The position numbers and the translations under genes were made by a program. From an uncultured Chlorobiota bacterium (lineage in GTDB: Bacteria; Bacteroidota; Ignavibacteria; UBA10030; UBA6906): a DNA stretch of 64,000 nucleotides. Shown here piece by piece: positions 10,212 through 19,877 of the stretch (the first letter of the stretch is position 1; the number at the start of each line of letters is the position of its first letter). The notes beneath the pieces are model-generated. The model searched no databases and was not told the DNA's origin. It saw only the letters and a list, made by a program, of their open reading frames with translations. The stretch is taken from contig CAADGV010000007.1 in the NCBI GenBank assembly GCA_900696645.1, forward strand, positions 186,001 through 250,000, given 5' to 3'.

Positions 10212-11978
10212 ATGCAGCGTTTATGTTGGACGGTTTTTCTTCAGATGTGTATTATTGGCATGCTTGCAGCCCAACCGGCAATCGACAAGTCACGCCTTTT
10301 CATCCTTCTTGTCGTACCCGAAGCCGATACGGTGACCACAACGACGGCGACGTACAGGCTGTCGGCGAGTACAAATCCCGGCAATGCCGTCACTGTCAAC
10401 GGCAAGCAGTACAACGTGTACCCGTCAGGCGCATTTTGTGGAAAGCTTGATGTCGCCGTTGGCGAGAACGTCTTTACCATCACTGCGTCCACTGCCGCGG
10501 GCACGTCAATGTCAAAGACGTTCGTTATTCTTCGTCCGAAGCCCATGGAAACGACGCGGCGTGACACCCTAATGCTCGAGGATGCGCTGATGATGCCGAC
10601 TCACGATTTGTGGCTTGCGGAAGGTGACATCCTTCAGGTTCAGGTGAAGGGAACACCCGGAGGCAAAGCCACCTTTCTCAACGGCATACCGATGAGGGAG
10701 AGGCCCGTTTCACAAACACGCGGTATTGCAGGCATTTATCGAGGGACATACAAGGTAAAGGCCTCTGATACGTTGGTGAGTCAACGCATAACGTTTCAGC
10801 TTGAGGATAGCGTGGGGAACTCGGTCTCGCGTTCGACGTACGCACGGGTTTCATTCAAATCAAATACGCTTCCTGTAGTCGGCGTAACAAAGGGCGAACG
10901 CCCGTATCTGAATGCCGGATTGGGCGATGACAGGCTCGGCGCATACAAGTTCTCGATCATCAATCCGGATATTCGCCTTCGGATCACTGGAAAAGTCGGC
11001 AACATGTTTCGCGTAGGCTTGACTGAGAACCAGGAAGCATGGATTGAAGATACGTATGTTGATCTGCAGCCAGCCGGCACGTTCTTTCCCTCATCTCTCA
11101 CAGGAAATATTACGGTCGGCGCCGAAGGAAATCAGGATGTCGTATCGATGTTTCTGAGCGACAGACTTCCTTACTCAACATCCCAACTCTCGAATCCGAA
11201 CCGTATTGTCGTGAATGTGTACGGCGCTGCAACAAATACAAACGCCATCACTCATCAGTTGACGGCGAAGGAGATTACAAACGTTTATGTGAATCAGGCG
11301 GAGAAGTCTGTTTCCCGAATAACAATCGAGCTGAAAAGCAAACAGATGTGGGGCTATGAAATTGGATATGAAGGCACTTCTCTCAAAATAAAAGTCCGCC
11401 GCCAACCCGAAAGTCTGAAGCTGAAGTCCCTATCGTTTGCGATAGATGCCGGACACGGCGGAGACAACAAAGGCGCGTTGGGCTCAACGGGGGCTCTCGA
11501 AAAAGACGTCACGCTTGCAATTGCCTCTCATGTCCGAAGGATTCTTGAAGACGAGGGAGCTACCGTCATCTTTACGCGATCGGATGATACGAACCCCGGA
11601 ATGACGGAGCGATTTCTAAAGGCGTACCGCGGAGGGGCGGATTTGCTCGTGAGCATACACGCAAACTCCATCGGCCTTACGGGCAATCCGGCGGATACCA
11701 AAGGAGCGGGCGCGTTTTACAAGCACACATCGCATAGATTCCTGTCTGAATTCATCTTGAAGGAAATGCTCAGGACGGGTCTCGATACGATCGGCAACGT
11801 CGGCAACTTTAACTTTGCGTTGCTCGGGCCGACTGAATTGCCATCAACACTTGTTGAGACGGCATTCATTTCCAATCCGGAAGATGAGATGAAGCTGTTG
11901 GACGATGACTTCCGGAAGGAACTCGCGAAGCGGATCGTTGACGGCATCTCACAATTCCTCGAATATTGTGATGAGTAA
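10212..11978 (+). CDS. N-acetylmuramoyl-L-alanine amidase (Amidase_3)
   Basis: A 588-residue secreted amidase that removes stem peptides from peptidoglycan. ATG 10212, 8 bp after the SpoIID stop, yields a signal peptide (MQRLCWTVFLQMCIIGMLAAQ). About 380 residues of beta-rich, possibly SH3-like and AMIN-like sequence follow. The C-terminal Amidase_3 domain has zinc ligands in IDAGHGGDNKGA, the EKDVTLA glutamate, the SIHAN histidine and the catalytic glutamate region LVETAFISNPEDE. The stop overlaps the start of the AmpG-like gene (ATGAGTAA), so coupling is likely. The SpoIID partner upstream may supply or expose its substrate. Confidence 0.9.
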   Translation: MQRLCWTVFLQMCIIGMLAAQPAIDKSRLFILLVVPEADTVTTTTATYRLSASTNPGNAVTVNGKQYNVYPSGAFCGKLDVAVGENVFTITASTAAGTSMSKTFVILRPKPMETTRRDTLMLEDALMMPTHDLWLAEGDILQVQVKGTPGGKATFLNGIPMRERPVSQTRGIAGIYRGTYKVKASDTLVSQRITFQLEDSVGNSVSRSTYARVSFKSNTLPVVGVTKGERPYLNAGLGDDRLGAYKFSIINPDIRLRITGKVGNMFRVGLTENQEAWIEDTYVDLQPAGTFFPSSLTGNITVGAEGNQDVVSMFLSDRLPYSTSQLSNPNRIVVNVYGAATNTNAITHQLTAKEITNVYVNQAEKSVSRITIELKSKQMWGYEIGYEGTSLKIKVRRQPESLKLKSLSFAIDAGHGGDNKGALGSTGALEKDVTLAIASHVRRILEDEGATVIFTRSDDTNPGMTERFLKAYRGGADLLVSIHANSIGLTGNPADTKGAGAFYKHTSHRFLSEFILKEMLRTGLDTIGNVGNFNFALLGPTELPSTLVETAFISNPEDEMKLLDDDFRKELAKRIVDGISQFLEYCDE

Positions 11979-13260
11979 ACATCCGGCCAAGCGGAATCCG
12001 TGGGCGTGGGTTCCTTCGCTCTATTTCGCGCAAGGCCTTCCGTATGTTATCGTGATGACGGTTTCTGTCATTATGTACAAACGGCTCGGCATCTCGAACA
12101 CCGACATCGCGTTGTACACAAGTTGGCTCTACCTTCCGTGGGTCATCAAGCCGCTCTGGAGTCCCGTCGTTGAGTTGTTCAAAACGAAACGCTATTGGAT
12201 TGTCCTTCTGCAACTCGTTGTGGGAGCGTCACTTGCGTCGGTGGCGTTGACGATCCCCGTCGCGGGATTTTTTCAGTGGACTCTGGCCGTGTTCTGGCTG
12301 ATGGCATTCAGTTCCGCCACGCATGACATTGCCGCCGACGGATTCTACATGCTCAGTCTCGAGCCTCATCAGCAGGCGGCATACGTCGGGGTTCGCAGCA
12401 CGTTCTATCGTATCGCGATGATTGCCGGACAAGGATTGCTTGTTATGCTGGCCGGTCAGCTTGAAACGCGAACCGGCGGCGACATTCCCCTTGCTTGGTC
12501 GTTGACGTTTGGAGTTGTTGCCGCGTTGTTCATTCTCTTCTTCATCTATCACAAGTTTGTTCTTCCATATCCTTCTGCCGATGTTACAGCTACGCGAAGT
12601 TCTTCCGACACGGCATTGAAGGATTTCTTCAGGGTTTTTGTTCTCTTCTTCAAGAAGAAGAATATCGTTATCACGCTTGCGTTTCTTCTTTTGTATAGAT
12701 TTGCAGAAGCGCAGCTTGTGAAACTGGCTTCACCGTTCATGCTCGATCCGATTGACAAGGGGGGATTAGGCCTGAGCACAACCGATGTCGGATTTGTGTA
12801 CGGAACAGTTGGTATTGTTGCGCTGACCTTGGGCGGGTTGCTCGGAGGCTATGCAGTGTCCCGCCAAGGATTCAGGTTCTGGCTATTGTGGATGGTTCTC
12901 GCCATTAATGTACCTGATGCGGTTTACGTGTATCTATCATACATGCAGCCGGCGGATCTTTTTGTGATCAATGCCGGGGTTGCCCTTGAACAGTTCGGCT
13001 ACGGATTCGGCTTCACCGCGTACCTGATGTACATGCTTTATGTCTCACGCGGCGAGAATGCCACAGCGCATTACGCCATTTGTACGGGCATCATGGCGCT
13101 CGGCATGATGATTCCGGGCATGTTCAGCGGTTGGATTGAAGAGATGATCGGATATCGACATTTCTTTCTGTGGGTGTGTCTTGCAACCATCCCGAGCTTT
13201 GTCGTGGCTCTTCTAATCAAAGTCGAGCCGGAATTCGGAAAGAAAAGCGAAAGCGAATAA
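11971..13260 (+). CDS. AmpG-like muropeptide MFS permease
   Basis: A 429-residue major facilitator with about 12 membrane helices. The N-terminal sequence ([20 protein letters not shown], then [21 protein letters not shown]) is characteristic of the AmpG family, which imports anhydro-muropeptides for recycling. ATG 11971 overlaps the amidase stop by eight bases. Being cotranscribed with two peptidoglycan-degrading enzymes strongly supports a muropeptide substrate. Which muropeptides it takes is unknown, since no ampD, nagZ or amgK lies in the window. Confidence 0.85.
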   Translation: MSKHPAKRNPWAWVPSLYFAQGLPYVIVMTVSVIMYKRLGISNTDIALYTSWLYLPWVIKPLWSPVVELFKTKRYWIVLLQLVVGASLASVALTIPVAGFFQWTLAVFWLMAFSSATHDIAADGFYMLSLEPHQQAAYVGVRSTFYRIAMIAGQGLLVMLAGQLETRTGGDIPLAWSLTFGVVAALFILFFIYHKFVLPYPSADVTATRSSSDTALKDFFRVFVLFFKKKNIVITLAFLLLYRFAEAQLVKLASPFMLDPIDKGGLGLSTTDVGFVYGTVGIVALTLGGLLGGYAVSRQGFRFWLLWMVLAINVPDAVYVYLSYMQPADLFVINAGVALEQFGYGFGFTAYLMYMLYVSRGENATAHYAICTGIMALGMMIPGMFSGWIEEMIGYRHFFLWVCLATIPSFVVALLIKVEPEFGKKSESE

Positions 13261-13264
13261 ACCA

Positions 13265-14776
13265 ATGTCAAAGCCTATTACAGCATTTCTGCCCTATAGC
13301 GGAAAGCATTACACGAAACTGACCGTCGAACAACTCCGCCATTCGGGAGTCGTGGAGCGGATAGTTCTGCTAACGAACGGTCCGCACTACCATCATCTTG
13401 ACGGATGCGAATCACTTCCCGTAGATACCATCACGTCGAACCGGACACTGAGAGGCATAGCAAGAAAACTGGACACACACTTCGCGCTTATGTTTCTTCA
13501 GGATACATCCTACAGGCTCGGCCAGTTCACGTTGGAACGGTTTCTCGATGTTGCGCAGAACACCGTCTCCGGACTTGTGTACTCGGATTACGAGAATCTG
13601 AAAGCAGGGCAGCGCGTGGCGCATCCCGTTCTCGACTATCAGGAGGGAAGCTTGCGGGATGATTTCGATTTCGGCCCGCTTCTTTTCTTCAATAGCGTCA
13701 TCCTCAAAGAGTCGTTGAAGGAAACAGACGACTTTGATTTTGCGGCAGCGGGATTGTATGCGCTCAGGCTTGCCATTTCGCGGCAAAGCCGCATCACGAG
13801 AATCAGGGAGTTTCTCTACCAAAAAACCGAGCGGGACGCGAGAAAATCCGGCGAAAAGCAGTTCGACTATGTTGACTCACGAAACCGGGATGCGCAAATC
13901 GAGATGGAGCTTGCTGTCAGCGATCACCTCAAGAAGGTCGGCGCTTTTTTGAAGCCCGACTTTGTTGACGTGGATTTGGAAGAAGGTGATTTCGATGTCG
14001 AGGCTTCCGTAATTATTCCGGTGAAGAACCGCCGCAAAACAATTGCGGATGCCGTTGACTCCGCGCTGAAGCAGAAGACGAATTTCCGATTCAACATTAT
14101 CATCGTGAACAACCACTCGACCGACGGCACAACGGAACTTGTGAGACAGTATTCCGGGAGAGGAAGCCGGGTTGTCCACATCATCCCTGAGAGGGAAGAT
14201 CTCGGCATCGGCGGATGCTGGAATGTTGCCCTGCACGACCATCATTGCGGACGCTATGCCGTGCAACTCGACAGCGACGACATATACAAGGACGAACGAA
14301 CACTGCAGAGAATTGTGGATACCTTTCGTGCCGAGCGATGCGCGATGGTTGTCGGCTCCTATCTCATGACGAACCTCCGGCTGGAGGAAATTCCTCCCGG
14401 CATTATTGATCACAAGGAATGGACGCCGGACAACGGCAGGAACAATGCTCTACGAGTGAACGGGTTTGGCGCTCCGCGTGCATTCTTCACGCCCATTCTC
14501 CGGCGTGTAAAATTCCCGAATGTCAGCTACGGTGAGGATTACGCAGCGGCTCTTGCCATCTCGCGTGACTATCGGATTGGACGAATCTACGAACCGATTT
14601 ATGTGTGCAGGCGCTGGGAGGGAAATTCCGATGCCGACCTCGATATTGCACAACTCAATACGCACAATTTCTACAAAGACAAGATTCGAACGTTCGAGCT
14701 GCTCGCTCGTCAACGCAAAAATGCGATGAGGCAATCAACACCAACAACAAGAACGAAAGCGAGAAAACGCCGCTAA
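13265..14776 (+). CDS. Glycosyltransferase family 2 protein with two GT-A-like halves
   Basis: The C-terminal half (from about residue 240) is a standard GT2 domain: [21 protein letters not shown], then NNHSTDGT, the acidic metal motif QLDSDD and an acceptor-site GEDY. The N-terminal 230 residues also look GT2-like: LVYSDYEN resembles a DxD region and is followed by [19 protein letters not shown]. The protein therefore seems to be a tandem of two sugar-transferase folds. No membrane helix is seen. It begins 4 bp after the AmpG-like stop and ends 4 bp before DUF4922, so it belongs to the same transcript. Donor and acceptor are unknown. Confidence 0.8.
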   Translation: MSKPITAFLPYSGKHYTKLTVEQLRHSGVVERIVLLTNGPHYHHLDGCESLPVDTITSNRTLRGIARKLDTHFALMFLQDTSYRLGQFTLERFLDVAQNTVSGLVYSDYENLKAGQRVAHPVLDYQEGSLRDDFDFGPLLFFNSVILKESLKETDDFDFAAAGLYALRLAISRQSRITRIREFLYQKTERDARKSGEKQFDYVDSRNRDAQIEMELAVSDHLKKVGAFLKPDFVDVDLEEGDFDVEASVIIPVKNRRKTIADAVDSALKQKTNFRFNIIIVNNHSTDGTTELVRQYSGRGSRVVHIIPEREDLGIGGCWNVALHDHHCGRYAVQLDSDDIYKDERTLQRIVDTFRAERCAMVVGSYLMTNLRLEEIPPGIIDHKEWTPDNGRNNALRVNGFGAPRAFFTPILRRVKFPNVSYGEDYAAALAISRDYRIGRIYEPIYVCRRWEGNSDADLDIAQLNTHNFYKDKIRTFELLARQRKNAMRQSTPTTRTKARKRR

Positions 14777-14780
14777 ACAT

Positions 14781-15797
14781 ATGCACACGAACTTCCTGCT
14801 CTCCGATTCCGATCTTTCCACATTCAACGAAATCGAACATTGGTCCGATAGACTTGCTGCCCTGCTTGCGCATCAGATGCAATCGTGGAAGTTGCTGCGC
14901 AACAACTATGACGAACTGGCCGACATCAAAAGAAAGACGTTCAGGATTGATGGTTCTGCTCACGAAGTCCAATGGAATCCGGGCCGGATTGTTTCATCAT
15001 CGGCAATGGTTGACGAGAAATCTGTTCGTGAGAGAAGTTGCTTTCTCTGCAAAGAGAATCTCCCGAAAGAGCAGCGGGGGATTGTGTACCGGGACGTGTT
15101 TCTCGTTCTTTGTAATCCTTTCCCGATTTTTCCCGAGCATTTCACGATCCCGCGTAAAGATCACACTCCGCAGGAGGTTCGTCAATCATTTCCAACACTG
15201 CTTGAACTCAGCAGGGATGTTTCTGATGGATATGTGATTTTGTACAACGGCCCGAAATGCGGAGCTTCTGCGCCAGATCATCTTCATTTCCACGCCGGAA
15301 GTAAAGGGTTTCTGCCGATTGAAGACGAATACGAGAAATTGATTACGAAAACGGGAGAGAAAATTGCCGATTTCGGAGGGCTGCTCGCGTTCGCGGTCGG
15401 GGATTTCCTCCGGCCATTCGTGTCGATGGAATGTGATGATGAGGATCTGCTACAGGAGGCATTTATAAGATATTATGAGGTCGCCCGGCAACTGTCCGGC
15501 GGGCCTGACGAGCCGATGATGAATGTCATGTCGTCATTTCAGGATGGTGAATGGCGCGTGATCATTTTCCCGCGGACGGCACATCGCCCGTCGTCTTTTC
15601 TTGAAGAAGGCGAAAAGAATATGATGGTAAGCCCGGCGGCGATTGATATGTGTGGCGTTATCACAACGCCGCTGGAGAAGGACTTCAACCGGATAACGGA
15701 AGATTACATCAGGCAGATGTTTCGCGAAGTATCGCCCTCACGCGAACAATTTACCGGTCTCGTACAGGCTGTTGCGGCCTCGCTTTCCGATCTCTAA
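14781..15797 (+). CDS. DUF4922 protein with a HIT/GalT-like histidine motif
   Basis: A 338-residue protein matching the DUF4922 family. It has CFLCKENLPKEQRG (a CxxC that could bind zinc), then NPFPIFPEHFTIP and the histidine triad-like DHLHFHAG near residue 172. These features are shared with HIT-superfamily nucleotidyl transferases and phosphorylases (GalT, Ap4A phosphorylase, VTC2-like). A nucleotide-sugar transfer or phosphorolysis is a reasonable guess but has not been shown here. It closes a tight run SpoIID-amidase-AmpG-GT2-DUF4922, suggesting that it acts on a sugar or nucleotide from wall turnover. Confidence 0.78.
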   Translation: MHTNFLLSDSDLSTFNEIEHWSDRLAALLAHQMQSWKLLRNNYDELADIKRKTFRIDGSAHEVQWNPGRIVSSSAMVDEKSVRERSCFLCKENLPKEQRGIVYRDVFLVLCNPFPIFPEHFTIPRKDHTPQEVRQSFPTLLELSRDVSDGYVILYNGPKCGASAPDHLHFHAGSKGFLPIEDEYEKLITKTGEKIADFGGLLAFAVGDFLRPFVSMECDDEDLLQEAFIRYYEVARQLSGGPDEPMMNVMSSFQDGEWRVIIFPRTAHRPSSFLEEGEKNMMVSPAAIDMCGVITTPLEKDFNRITEDYIRQMFREVSPSREQFTGLVQAVAASLSDL

Positions 15798-15815
15798 GTC
15801 CCTTCCGGTTCGGAG

Positions 15816-17303
15816 TCACATCCCGTACTTCTCGCCCACCTCGCCGAGCGGCTTCTTGAACTTGAATCCGAACAACTCCGGATTATCTCCAATGACGGCT
15901 GCCGAGACAATGTAGAAGACGTAGTTGTAGGTTTCCTTCGGCAGCTTGTCTTTGTATTGACGGAAGAACGTCCAGAAGTTTCTGTCACGCGGATTCTGCG
16001 GCATCTTGCGAATCAATCCCTTCACAACATTGTGTCCCCAATTGTACGAGGCCATCACCAGCAAGCCCGATGCCTGCGCTTCCGTGTTGTAGATGTCTGC
16101 AATATATGCAGCAGCAGCTTTTGTGGACTTGACGGGATCGTGCCGTTCATCTGCCGGGTCGAATTTCGCAAGCGCGGCGAGCGGGCCGACCTTCAATCCG
16201 TATTCTTGCGCCGTTGTTGCAATGAACTGCCACATTCCTTTTGCCACGCCGAACCGCGTCTGCGGGCCGACCTGCTCGCGTATGAAGTCGCTTTCCTGCA
16301 AGCCGAGATAGAAATAATGCGGGGGAAGATTCTGTGATATCATCGCCTCCGAGATGTGCTGGATGTAGCCGTTCTCCTCGGCACGGGCGATTGCCTGGCG
16401 AAGACGCGGCGATTTCTTCCATTCACTGATGTAGAACTTCACTTCTTTGACAAAATCTTCCGGCATGTTTATCTCGCATTCGCCAAAGACTCTCGCAACA
16501 TGCAGAATGGCCTTGTCAACATCATCCTTCACATCGTAAATGCCCAACTGTTTGATGAACTCGTCGTACTTATCCTGAAGAGCCCGCCGCCGGGTGATGT
16601 ACTTGGCCGCTTCTTCTTTCAATCCCGCATCGCCCGATTGCGTGAGTTTCTGCACAAGCGCGGCGTAGTCGAGATCCATTTGCTTCAGTTGATAGAAAAT
16701 ATCCTCGGCAAGCGCTTTTTGCTCTTCAAGCTGCATGTGCTTGACGTACGCGTAAATTCCCGCGCCGATTGCTACAACAAGCACGGCGAGGATGATCTTC
16801 ATGTACTTTCCCTTTTGTTTTTTTGAGACCTGCTTGAAGGCTTTGCGTACCATCTGCGTGCGTTCGCCTGCCGGAGCAGAAGAGGATTCATCGAAATAAT
16901 GCTTGATGACGCCCGAGAGTGACGGATCGGCCTGCGCTTGCGCTGAAGTCGGATCGATCACTTCTTCTCCCCCGACCGTGAAATAGACCAGCGGGCCGTT
17001 GATGCCGATACCGATTCGCGTTGTGCGTGTCAGGGGAATACGCTCGATCTTTGCCCCTTCCTTGTACGATCCGTTTGTACTCTTCAGATCTTCATACCAC
17101 CAGCGATCGTCGACGAATTCGACCTTTGCATGGACCCTGCTCGAGGCCGTATCCTTCAACATCACATCACACTCCGCATCACGCCCGATTTTGAAGTCGT
17201 GTGTGAATTCGTACTTCTTCGTAGGCGAACTGTCCCGCTCTATACGGATGGAAATGGGCGGAGGCGTAGTCGGGGCTTGTTTGGTCACTATCTTTGTGTC
17301 CAT
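15816..17303 (-). CDS. FHA domain - membrane helix - lytic transglycosylase fusion
   Basis: A 495-residue type II membrane protein. Residues 35-105 form an FHA domain with the phosphothreonine-binding signature (G40-R41, S55, H58, S75-T76-N77-G78). A single membrane helix follows at 169-188 (KIILAVLVVAIGAGIYAYV). The rest should be periplasmic and ends in an SLT domain: the catalytic glutamate is E337 in LGLQESDF, followed by GMWQFIATTAQEYGL and MASYNWGHNVVKG. The FHA side would face the cytoplasm and bind a phosphorylated partner while the SLT side cuts peptidoglycan. It is convergent with the wall cluster and has its own promoter at 17384-17411. Confidence 0.9.
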   Translation of the reverse strand: MDTKIVTKQAPTTPPPISIRIERDSSPTKKYEFTHDFKIGRDAECDVMLKDTASSRVHAKVEFVDDRWWYEDLKSTNGSYKEGAKIERIPLTRTTRIGIGINGPLVYFTVGGEEVIDPTSAQAQADPSLSGVIKHYFDESSSAPAGERTQMVRKAFKQVSKKQKGKYMKIILAVLVVAIGAGIYAYVKHMQLEEQKALAEDIFYQLKQMDLDYAALVQKLTQSGDAGLKEEAAKYITRRRALQDKYDEFIKQLGIYDVKDDVDKAILHVARVFGECEINMPEDFVKEVKFYISEWKKSPRLRQAIARAEENGYIQHISEAMISQNLPPHYFYLGLQESDFIREQVGPQTRFGVAKGMWQFIATTAQEYGLKVGPLAALAKFDPADERHDPVKSTKAAAAYIADIYNTEAQASGLLVMASYNWGHNVVKGLIRKMPQNPRDRNFWTFFRQYKDKLPKETYNYVFYIVSAAVIGDNPELFGFKFKKPLGEVGEKYGM

Positions 17304-17383
17304 ACGTTACCTGCGGCGAATGTGGTTGTGAAGTGATTAGAGAATCAGGCCGAAGGAAGGAGAATGCACGGCCCTGCTGCCAC

Positions 17384-17411
17384 AATATACAAATTCAAAA
17401 GTGAAGGTCAA
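17384..17411 (-). promoter_or_regulatory. Promoter for the FHA-transglycosylase gene
   Basis: Read on the - strand: TTGACC (17411-17406), 16 bases, TATATT (17389-17384). The predicted transcript starts about 75 bases before the ATG at 17303. Confidence 0.55.
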
Positions 17412-17427
17412 GAATGGGAAGTTCGAT

Positions 17428-18663
17428 TTAATACAGGAGATGCTTCCGGGAACGCGACGTGAAGGACTCTACATCTTTTCGCAAAAAATGGCTGAGGTCG
17501 TCATACTGCATTCGTTTGGTAAACAACGCCCGAACCTGACTTGACCCTGCAACTTTGTCGAACATGGAAATGCGTGAACTATCCGCAAGCAGGAATGGGT
17601 TCTTTGTCGGATACAGCTCGTTGTGAACCTGCAGGCAGATGAACTGCAGGCTCATCAGATTCACCTTTGTGTAGTCTGCTATGTGAACTTGTACGCCTTT
17701 GAGCAACTTGTCCTTAAACTTTCCATAAAAAGGCGTGAACGTGATGGGACGAAACACAAGGCCGCTAATTGTCAACGCATTCAGCTTCTCGGCAAACTGT
17801 TTCGGGTCAATCCATTCCGCTGCAAATGTCTGGAACGGAATTGTGTAACCGACACCCTCCGAAATTACGCCTAACTCTCCGAGAATTCCCATGCTGACGT
17901 AATGCGCCGGTGAGTACGGGGCGGGAATGTGGGGGGAAGTCTGCACCCACGGAAGTCCCGTTTCTGCGAACGTCATTGACCGCTTCCATCCCTTCATAGG
18001 CACGACGGTGAGTTTGCATTTCTTTTTCAGCATTCCCTCTTCATTCAACATTGTCGCAAGCTCGCCGCATGTGAGTCCGTACACATAGGGAATTGGATAC
18101 TGACTGACGAATGACTCGAAACCTTTCTCGACTACATTGCCCTCCACCTTCTCGCCGCCAAGCGGGTTCGGACGATCGAGAACAATAAACTCGATATTGT
18201 TCTCTGCGGCCGCTTCCATTGCAAGTCCCATCGTGCTGATGTATGTGTACGAGCGGCAGCCGATATCTTGAATATCATACACAAGTGCATCAATTCCCTT
18301 CAGCATAGAGGCGGTAGGCTTTCGTGTCTTACCGTACAGAGAATAGACAGGAAGCCCGGTAGCGGGGTCCGTGGCATGCTCGACGTATTGTCCCGCCGGC
18401 ACATTACCCCGCACGCCATGTTCGGGGCCGAAGAGAGCTACCAGCCTGAAGTTCTTTGCCGCGTGGAGGATGTCGATGGTTGCCTTGAGCTTCGAATCAA
18501 CACCTGTCGGATTTGTAATTAGTCCGACACGCTTGCCTTTCAAAATGGCGAAACCGGATTCGCGAAGAACTTCGATGCCGGTACGGACAGTTGGAGTGTC
18601 CGAATAGGCGGGTCCGCAAGCCGCAGTAACAACAGAAAGCAGCGTGAGAAATTTGGCAAGCAT
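17428..18663 (-). CDS. DUF1343 protein, NamZ-type exo-beta-N-acetylmuramidase
   Basis: DUF1343 includes the characterised Bacillus NamZ (YbbC), which releases terminal MurNAc from peptidoglycan fragments. The 411-residue protein shows the family blocks GKRVGLITNPTGVD, LFGPEHGVRG, LVYDIQDIGCRSYTYISTM, DRPNPLGG and PHIPAPYSPAHY. ATG 18663 gives a signal peptide (MLAKFLTLLSVVTAACGPAYS) with a lipobox-like cysteine, so it is exported and perhaps lipidated; the longer ATG 18702 adds a non-signal prefix. Together with the transglycosylase, amidase and AmpG-like permease it completes a peptidoglycan salvage set. Confidence 0.9.
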   Translation of the reverse strand: MLAKFLTLLSVVTAACGPAYSDTPTVRTGIEVLRESGFAILKGKRVGLITNPTGVDSKLKATIDILHAAKNFRLVALFGPEHGVRGNVPAGQYVEHATDPATGLPVYSLYGKTRKPTASMLKGIDALVYDIQDIGCRSYTYISTMGLAMEAAAENNIEFIVLDRPNPLGGEKVEGNVVEKGFESFVSQYPIPYVYGLTCGELATMLNEEGMLKKKCKLTVVPMKGWKRSMTFAETGLPWVQTSPHIPAPYSPAHYVSMGILGELGVISEGVGYTIPFQTFAAEWIDPKQFAEKLNALTISGLVFRPITFTPFYGKFKDKLLKGVQVHIADYTKVNLMSLQFICLQVHNELYPTKNPFLLADSSRISMFDKVAGSSQVRALFTKRMQYDDLSHFLRKDVESFTSRSRKHLLY

Positions 18664-18825
18664 GATTGTTTCTGTATTGATTTCCTTGTCAAGGTATTTC
18701 AATGGCTTCTGAAATGCAACACACCTTGGAACTTTGTGTTATGCTTTCGCGCCGAAACTTTTTATATTGATGTATGTGATTTCCCGTTGCATCAATTCGT
18801 TCAATCCATCACTCAAAAGATTCCA

Positions 18826-19623
18826 GTGCCGAAAACTCTCAATATCTTCTTCGTTGGCGACATCGTCGGCCAGCCGGGGCTTGACCTTGCCGTAACGCTT
18901 GTTCCCAACTACATCAAGAAATACAATGTCGATCTTCTCATTATCAACGGCGAGAACACGACGGAAGGCAAGGGTATTGCCGAAGAACATGCGAAGAAGA
19001 TATTTGAACTCGGCGCGCATGTTATAACAACGGGCAATCATGTGTGGGACAGGTGGGACAGCCGGAAGGTTCTCGGCGCCGACAGGCGCATACTTCGCCC
19101 GCTGAACTATCCTCGTGAAAACGGCGGCAGCGGGTATATCGTTGTTGATTTGGGCGAGAAGGGAAAAGTCGGTGTGCTGAATCTTCAGGGAAGAGTGTAC
19201 ATGCAACCGATTGACGATCCGTTCAAAGCAGCGGATTGGGCCATTGCGAAAATGCACGAAGAGACGAAAGTGGTTTTTGTGGATTTCCATGCGGACGCGA
19301 CAGCTGAGAAGATGGCGATGGGCTGGCACCTCGACGGCAAAGTGACTGCCTGTATCGGCACGCACACGCATACACCAACTGCCGACGGTCGAATTCTGCC
19401 CAGAGGTACGGCATTCCAATCGGATGTCGGGATGACGGGGCCGTATGATTCTGTTCTGGGGATGAAGAAGGAGCAGGCGTTGAAGCGCATGACAATGCAA
19501 ACTCCGCACAAGTATGAAGTAGCGTCGCATGATGTTCGGCTCTGTGCAGTCTATGTTCAGGCAGATTGTGAAACAGGGCGTGCGTTGGAAATGGAGAGCG
19601 TGATATTTCCTGCATTCGGGTGA
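18826..19623 (+). CDS. YmdB/TIGR00282 family metallophosphoesterase
   Basis: A 265-residue calcineurin-like phosphoesterase. In Bacillus the family member YmdB hydrolyses 2',3'-cyclic nucleotides and influences biofilm and development. Metal-binding motifs are complete: FFVGDIVGQPG, INGENTTEG, TTGNHVWDR, VDFHADATAEK and GTHTHTPTADGR. GTG 18826 gives the usual family start (VPKTLNIFFVGDIVG); the longer open frame upstream looks non-coding. The gene diverges from the muramidase gene and stands alone before a repeat region. Confidence 0.92.
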   Translation: MPKTLNIFFVGDIVGQPGLDLAVTLVPNYIKKYNVDLLIINGENTTEGKGIAEEHAKKIFELGAHVITTGNHVWDRWDSRKVLGADRRILRPLNYPRENGGSGYIVVDLGEKGKVGVLNLQGRVYMQPIDDPFKAADWAIAKMHEETKVVFVDFHADATAEKMAMGWHLDGKVTACIGTHTHTPTADGRILPRGTAFQSDVGMTGPYDSVLGMKKEQALKRMTMQTPHKYEVASHDVRLCAVYVQADCETGRALEMESVIFPAFG

Positions 19624-19633
19624 GAAAAAAGAT

Positions 19634-19847
19634 CACCACCAAGGCTCCAAGACGCCAAGAACTGTGTTCTTGTTGAATTGAAGTCGGTTGAGAGGTTAAT
19701 CCCTCTCTATGAAGCTCAAGTTCTTTCGTATCTCAAACTTACTCAAAAACGTTTGGGTCTGTTAATCAACTTCAACGTTGTTCTTATCAAGGACGGAATA
19801 AAAAGAATCATTCTCTAACAACTTGGTGCCTTAGCGCCTTGGTGGTA
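19634..19847 (+). repeat. Inverted-repeat element 1 with a truncated GxxExxY remnant
   Basis: The left arm at 19634-19660 (CACCACCAAGGC, then CCAAGACGCCAAGA) pairs with the right arm at 19822-19847 (CTTGGTGCCTTAGCGCCTTG, then GTGGT). Both arms are built from roughly 8-base units of the CCTTGGTG type. Between them is the tail of a GxxExxY gene. The layout matches the intact element at 22389-22920 with most of the 5' part deleted. Confidence 0.75.
19672..19818 (+). pseudogene. Truncated GxxExxY (PD-(D/E)XK_3) gene remnant
   Basis: The frame reads VELKSVERLIPLYEAQVLS and continues to an in-frame TAA at 19816-19818. It aligns with the C-terminal half of the intact protein at 22461-22877, including the ELK nuclease motif and the ending KDGIKRII. 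About 85 N-terminal codons, including the GxxExxY motif, are missing and the left repeat directly abuts the remnant. Confidence 0.8.
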
Positions 19848-19877
19848 GTCTCCGGCGTTTGTGTGAAAATGAAAAAT

